A stretch of DNA of 64,000 nucleotides from Xanthobacteraceae bacterium (GTDB taxonomy: Bacteria > Pseudomonadota > Alphaproteobacteria > Rhizobiales > Xanthobacteraceae): the NCBI GenBank assembly GCA_019752575.1, contig JAIELW010000001.1:310001-374000 (forward strand), in the 5' to 3' direction. Made by a program: the position numbers and the translations under genes. The stretch's first letter is position 1, and each line of letters starts with the position of its first letter. The notes below the pieces were generated by a model. The model was not told the DNA's origin and ran no database searches. It saw only the letters and a program-made list of their open reading frames with translations. Below, piece by piece: positions 62,658-64,000 of the stretch.

Positions 62658-63382
62658 GCGCGCATGTTCTCAACATTTCGAGCGTTTCGCGCCGTTTCGG
62701 CGGCCTGAAAGCGGTCGACCGCGTCTCCTTCTCGGTGCCGCGCGGCGAGATCATGGGCCTGATCGGCCCGAACGGCTCTGGCAAAACGACGCTCTTGAAC
62801 GTGATCATGGGCCGGCTGAGCCCTAGCGACGGCACCATTTTGAAAGACGGCAAGCGCATTTCCGGCCGCACGCCCGAGCAAATCTGCCGCCTCGGCGTTG
62901 CGGGCACGTTCCAGCTCGTGCGGGTTCCCGACGCGCTGAACGCGCGCGATAACGTCGCGGTCGCGGCTATGTACGGCAAGCGCAAAATCGGCGTATCGGC
63001 CGCGCGCGCAGAAGCGGAGCGGCTACTCGACCGCGTACAGTTCGAAGGCAGCCTCGAGGCGCACGCCGACCAGCTTACCTATTTCGACCAGAAGCGGATC
63101 GAGCTTGCGCGCGCGCTCGCCTGCGCGCCGGACGTGCTTTTGCTCGACGAATGGCTCGCGGGCCTCAATCCTTCGGAGCTCGAGCGCGGCATCGAACTCG
63201 TGCAGTCGCTGCGCGGCGAAGGCATCACCATCGTGATGGTCGAGCATGTGATGCACGCGATCCGCTCGCTGTGCTCGCACGTCGTGGTCTTGAGCGCTGG
63301 CAAGGTGATCGCTTCCGGCACGCCTGACGACGCGCTTGCCCATCCCGACGTCATCCGCGTCTATCTCGGAGACGAGCAATGA
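62654..63382 (+). CDS. livG: Branched-chain amino acid-type ABC transporter ATP-binding protein LivG
   Basis: This ATPase has 242 residues. Walker A GPNGSGKTT is near residue 40 and Walker B VLLLDEWLAGLNPSE near 165. The signature before the basic segment is LTYFDQKRIELARAL instead of the common LSGGQ or LivG LPYGQQRRLEIARAL; the family tolerates such changes, but the loss of the glycine is marked. GTFQLVRVPDALNARDNV corresponds to the LivG Q-loop region. The ATG overlaps the permease stop, and the gene overlaps livF. Confidence 0.92.
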   Translation: MSAHVLNISSVSRRFGGLKAVDRVSFSVPRGEIMGLIGPNGSGKTTLLNVIMGRLSPSDGTILKDGKRISGRTPEQICRLGVAGTFQLVRVPDALNARDNVAVAAMYGKRKIGVSAARAEAERLLDRVQFEGSLEAHADQLTYFDQKRIELARALACAPDVLLLDEWLAGLNPSELERGIELVQSLRGEGITIVMVEHVMHAIRSLCSHVVVLSAGKVIASGTPDDALAHPDVIRVYLGDEQ

Positions 63383-64000
63383 TCGAGGCGAAGAATCTCT
63401 CGGTCTCCTACGGACGGCACATCGCGCTCGAAGACGTCTCGATTAAGCTTGAGCGCGGCGATCTGACGGTCGTGCTTGGCGCAAACGGCGCGGGCAAGAC
63501 CACGCTCGTCAACGCGATCGCAGGCACGGTGCCGCTCAGCACAGGCTCGATCACGCTCGACGGCAGGAACATCACGCACGAGCCCGCGCATAACCGCGTG
63601 AAATTCCGGCTCGCGACGGTCCCGCAGGGGCGCGGCCTTTTCCCGGACATGTCGGTCGAGGACAATCTCGCGCTCGGCAGCTTCGTTTCCGACGACAAGG
63701 ACGAGATCGAATTCCGCCGTGCGGAAATTTTCCGCGTGTTCCCGCGTCTCAAAGAGCGCGCGAAACAGGCGTCGAGCACGATGTCCGGCGGCGAGCAGCA
63801 GATGCTGGCGATCGGCCGCGCACTGATGTCATCGCCTGCTTATCTTCTGCTGGACGAACCCTCGCTCGGCTTGAGCCCGGTGCTAACCAGCGAGCTATTC
63901 AAGACGATCCGCAAGATCGCAGATAAAGGCGTCGGCGTGCTGCTGGTCGAACAGAACGCGCTGCAGTCCTTGAAGATCGCGGAGCATGCCTATCTCGTCG
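63379..64000 (+). CDS. livF: Branched-chain amino acid-type ABC transporter ATP-binding protein LivF (cut by window end)
   Basis: The second ATPase of the importer starts at ATG 63379, overlapping the livG stop (ATGA), and 207 codons are visible. Walker A GANGAGKTT (about 35-43), PQGRGLFPDMSVEDNL, the signature MSGGEQQMLAIGRAL and Walker B LLLDEPSLGLSP are all present, as in LivF. About 30 residues at the C-terminus lie beyond base 64000. Its signature is intact, unlike that of LivG, so the pair forms one canonical and one altered composite site. Confidence 0.93.
   Translation, partial: MIEAKNLSVSYGRHIALEDVSIKLERGDLTVVLGANGAGKTTLVNAIAGTVPLSTGSITLDGRNITHEPAHNRVKFRLATVPQGRGLFPDMSVEDNLALGSFVSDDKDEIEFRRAEIFRVFPRLKERAKQASSTMSGGEQQMLAIGRALMSSPAYLLLDEPSLGLSPVLTSELFKTIRKIADKGVGVLLVEQNALQSLKIAEHAYLV

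Overview
The window is a GC-rich alphaproteobacterial chromosome segment, most likely from Hyphomicrobiales (Rhizobiales) near the Bradyrhizobium/Xanthobacteraceae side. The grounds are the pckA-chvI-chvG-hprK-EIIA(Man)-HPr-ahcY neighbourhood, a CycM-type membrane cytochrome c, a short SRP RNA beside dnaX, a DUF2865-type secreted protein, a full Tad pilus locus and REP-like palindromes ending in CGTCAT. I see no phage genes, transposase, CRISPR array, rRNA or tRNA. Genus and species cannot be fixed from the window alone.

Layout. 1-4388: housekeeping genes: 5' part of dnaX, SRP RNA ffs, a HIT protein, nudC, pheA-kdsB (minus strand) and cycM. 4507-12141: a peptide-type ABC importer operon with two different solute-binding proteins, one Sec and one Tat, followed by yejB, yejE and yejF. 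12145-14829 (minus): NlpC/P60 hydrolase, MarR regulator, M17 aminopeptidase. 14922-26921: Tad/Flp pilus locus: tadD, the minus-strand series cpaB-cpaC-cpaD-cpaE-cpaF-tadB-tadC, prepilin peptidase cpaA, two almost identical Flp pilins each with its own terminator, and on the plus strand a stand-alone secretin-N-domain protein plus two TadE-like pseudopilins. 26927-37558: phosphohexomutase, membrane aspartic protease, HrpB helicase, acyltransferase, polA, pyrE and a DUF2865 protein. 37577-46794: pckA, an FMN-split-barrel protein, the ChvI/ChvG two-component system, the short alphaproteobacterial HPr kinase, EIIA(Man), HPr, a CynX-type MFS carrier and ahcY.

46795-53220 is the most plastic part. 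It holds at least seven palindromic repeat elements of several families, a GNAT acetyltransferase, lepA, and a clearly AT-richer gene that joins a PUA/EVE-like reader domain to a NucS-like PD-(D/E)XK nuclease. Next to it is a gene-free block bounded by an exact 20-bp direct repeat; the block contains a promoter-like sequence and a dense nested hairpin array. The nuclease and this block are the best candidates for something new. Repeat copies differ by compensating base changes, so the hairpins appear to be selected.

53221-64000: an L,D-transpeptidase and the MepA endopeptidase (cell wall), a Yip1-like membrane protein, a BtuF-like binding protein without a signal peptide, a 970-residue fusion of malonyl-CoA decarboxylase with malonyl-CoA synthetase, and a branched-chain-amino-acid-type ABC importer (binding protein, fused LivH-LivM permease, LivG, LivF) that runs off the window end. 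The fusion enzyme would convert malonate to acetyl-CoA, and the importer directly downstream may supply its substrate; that link is inferred from position only.
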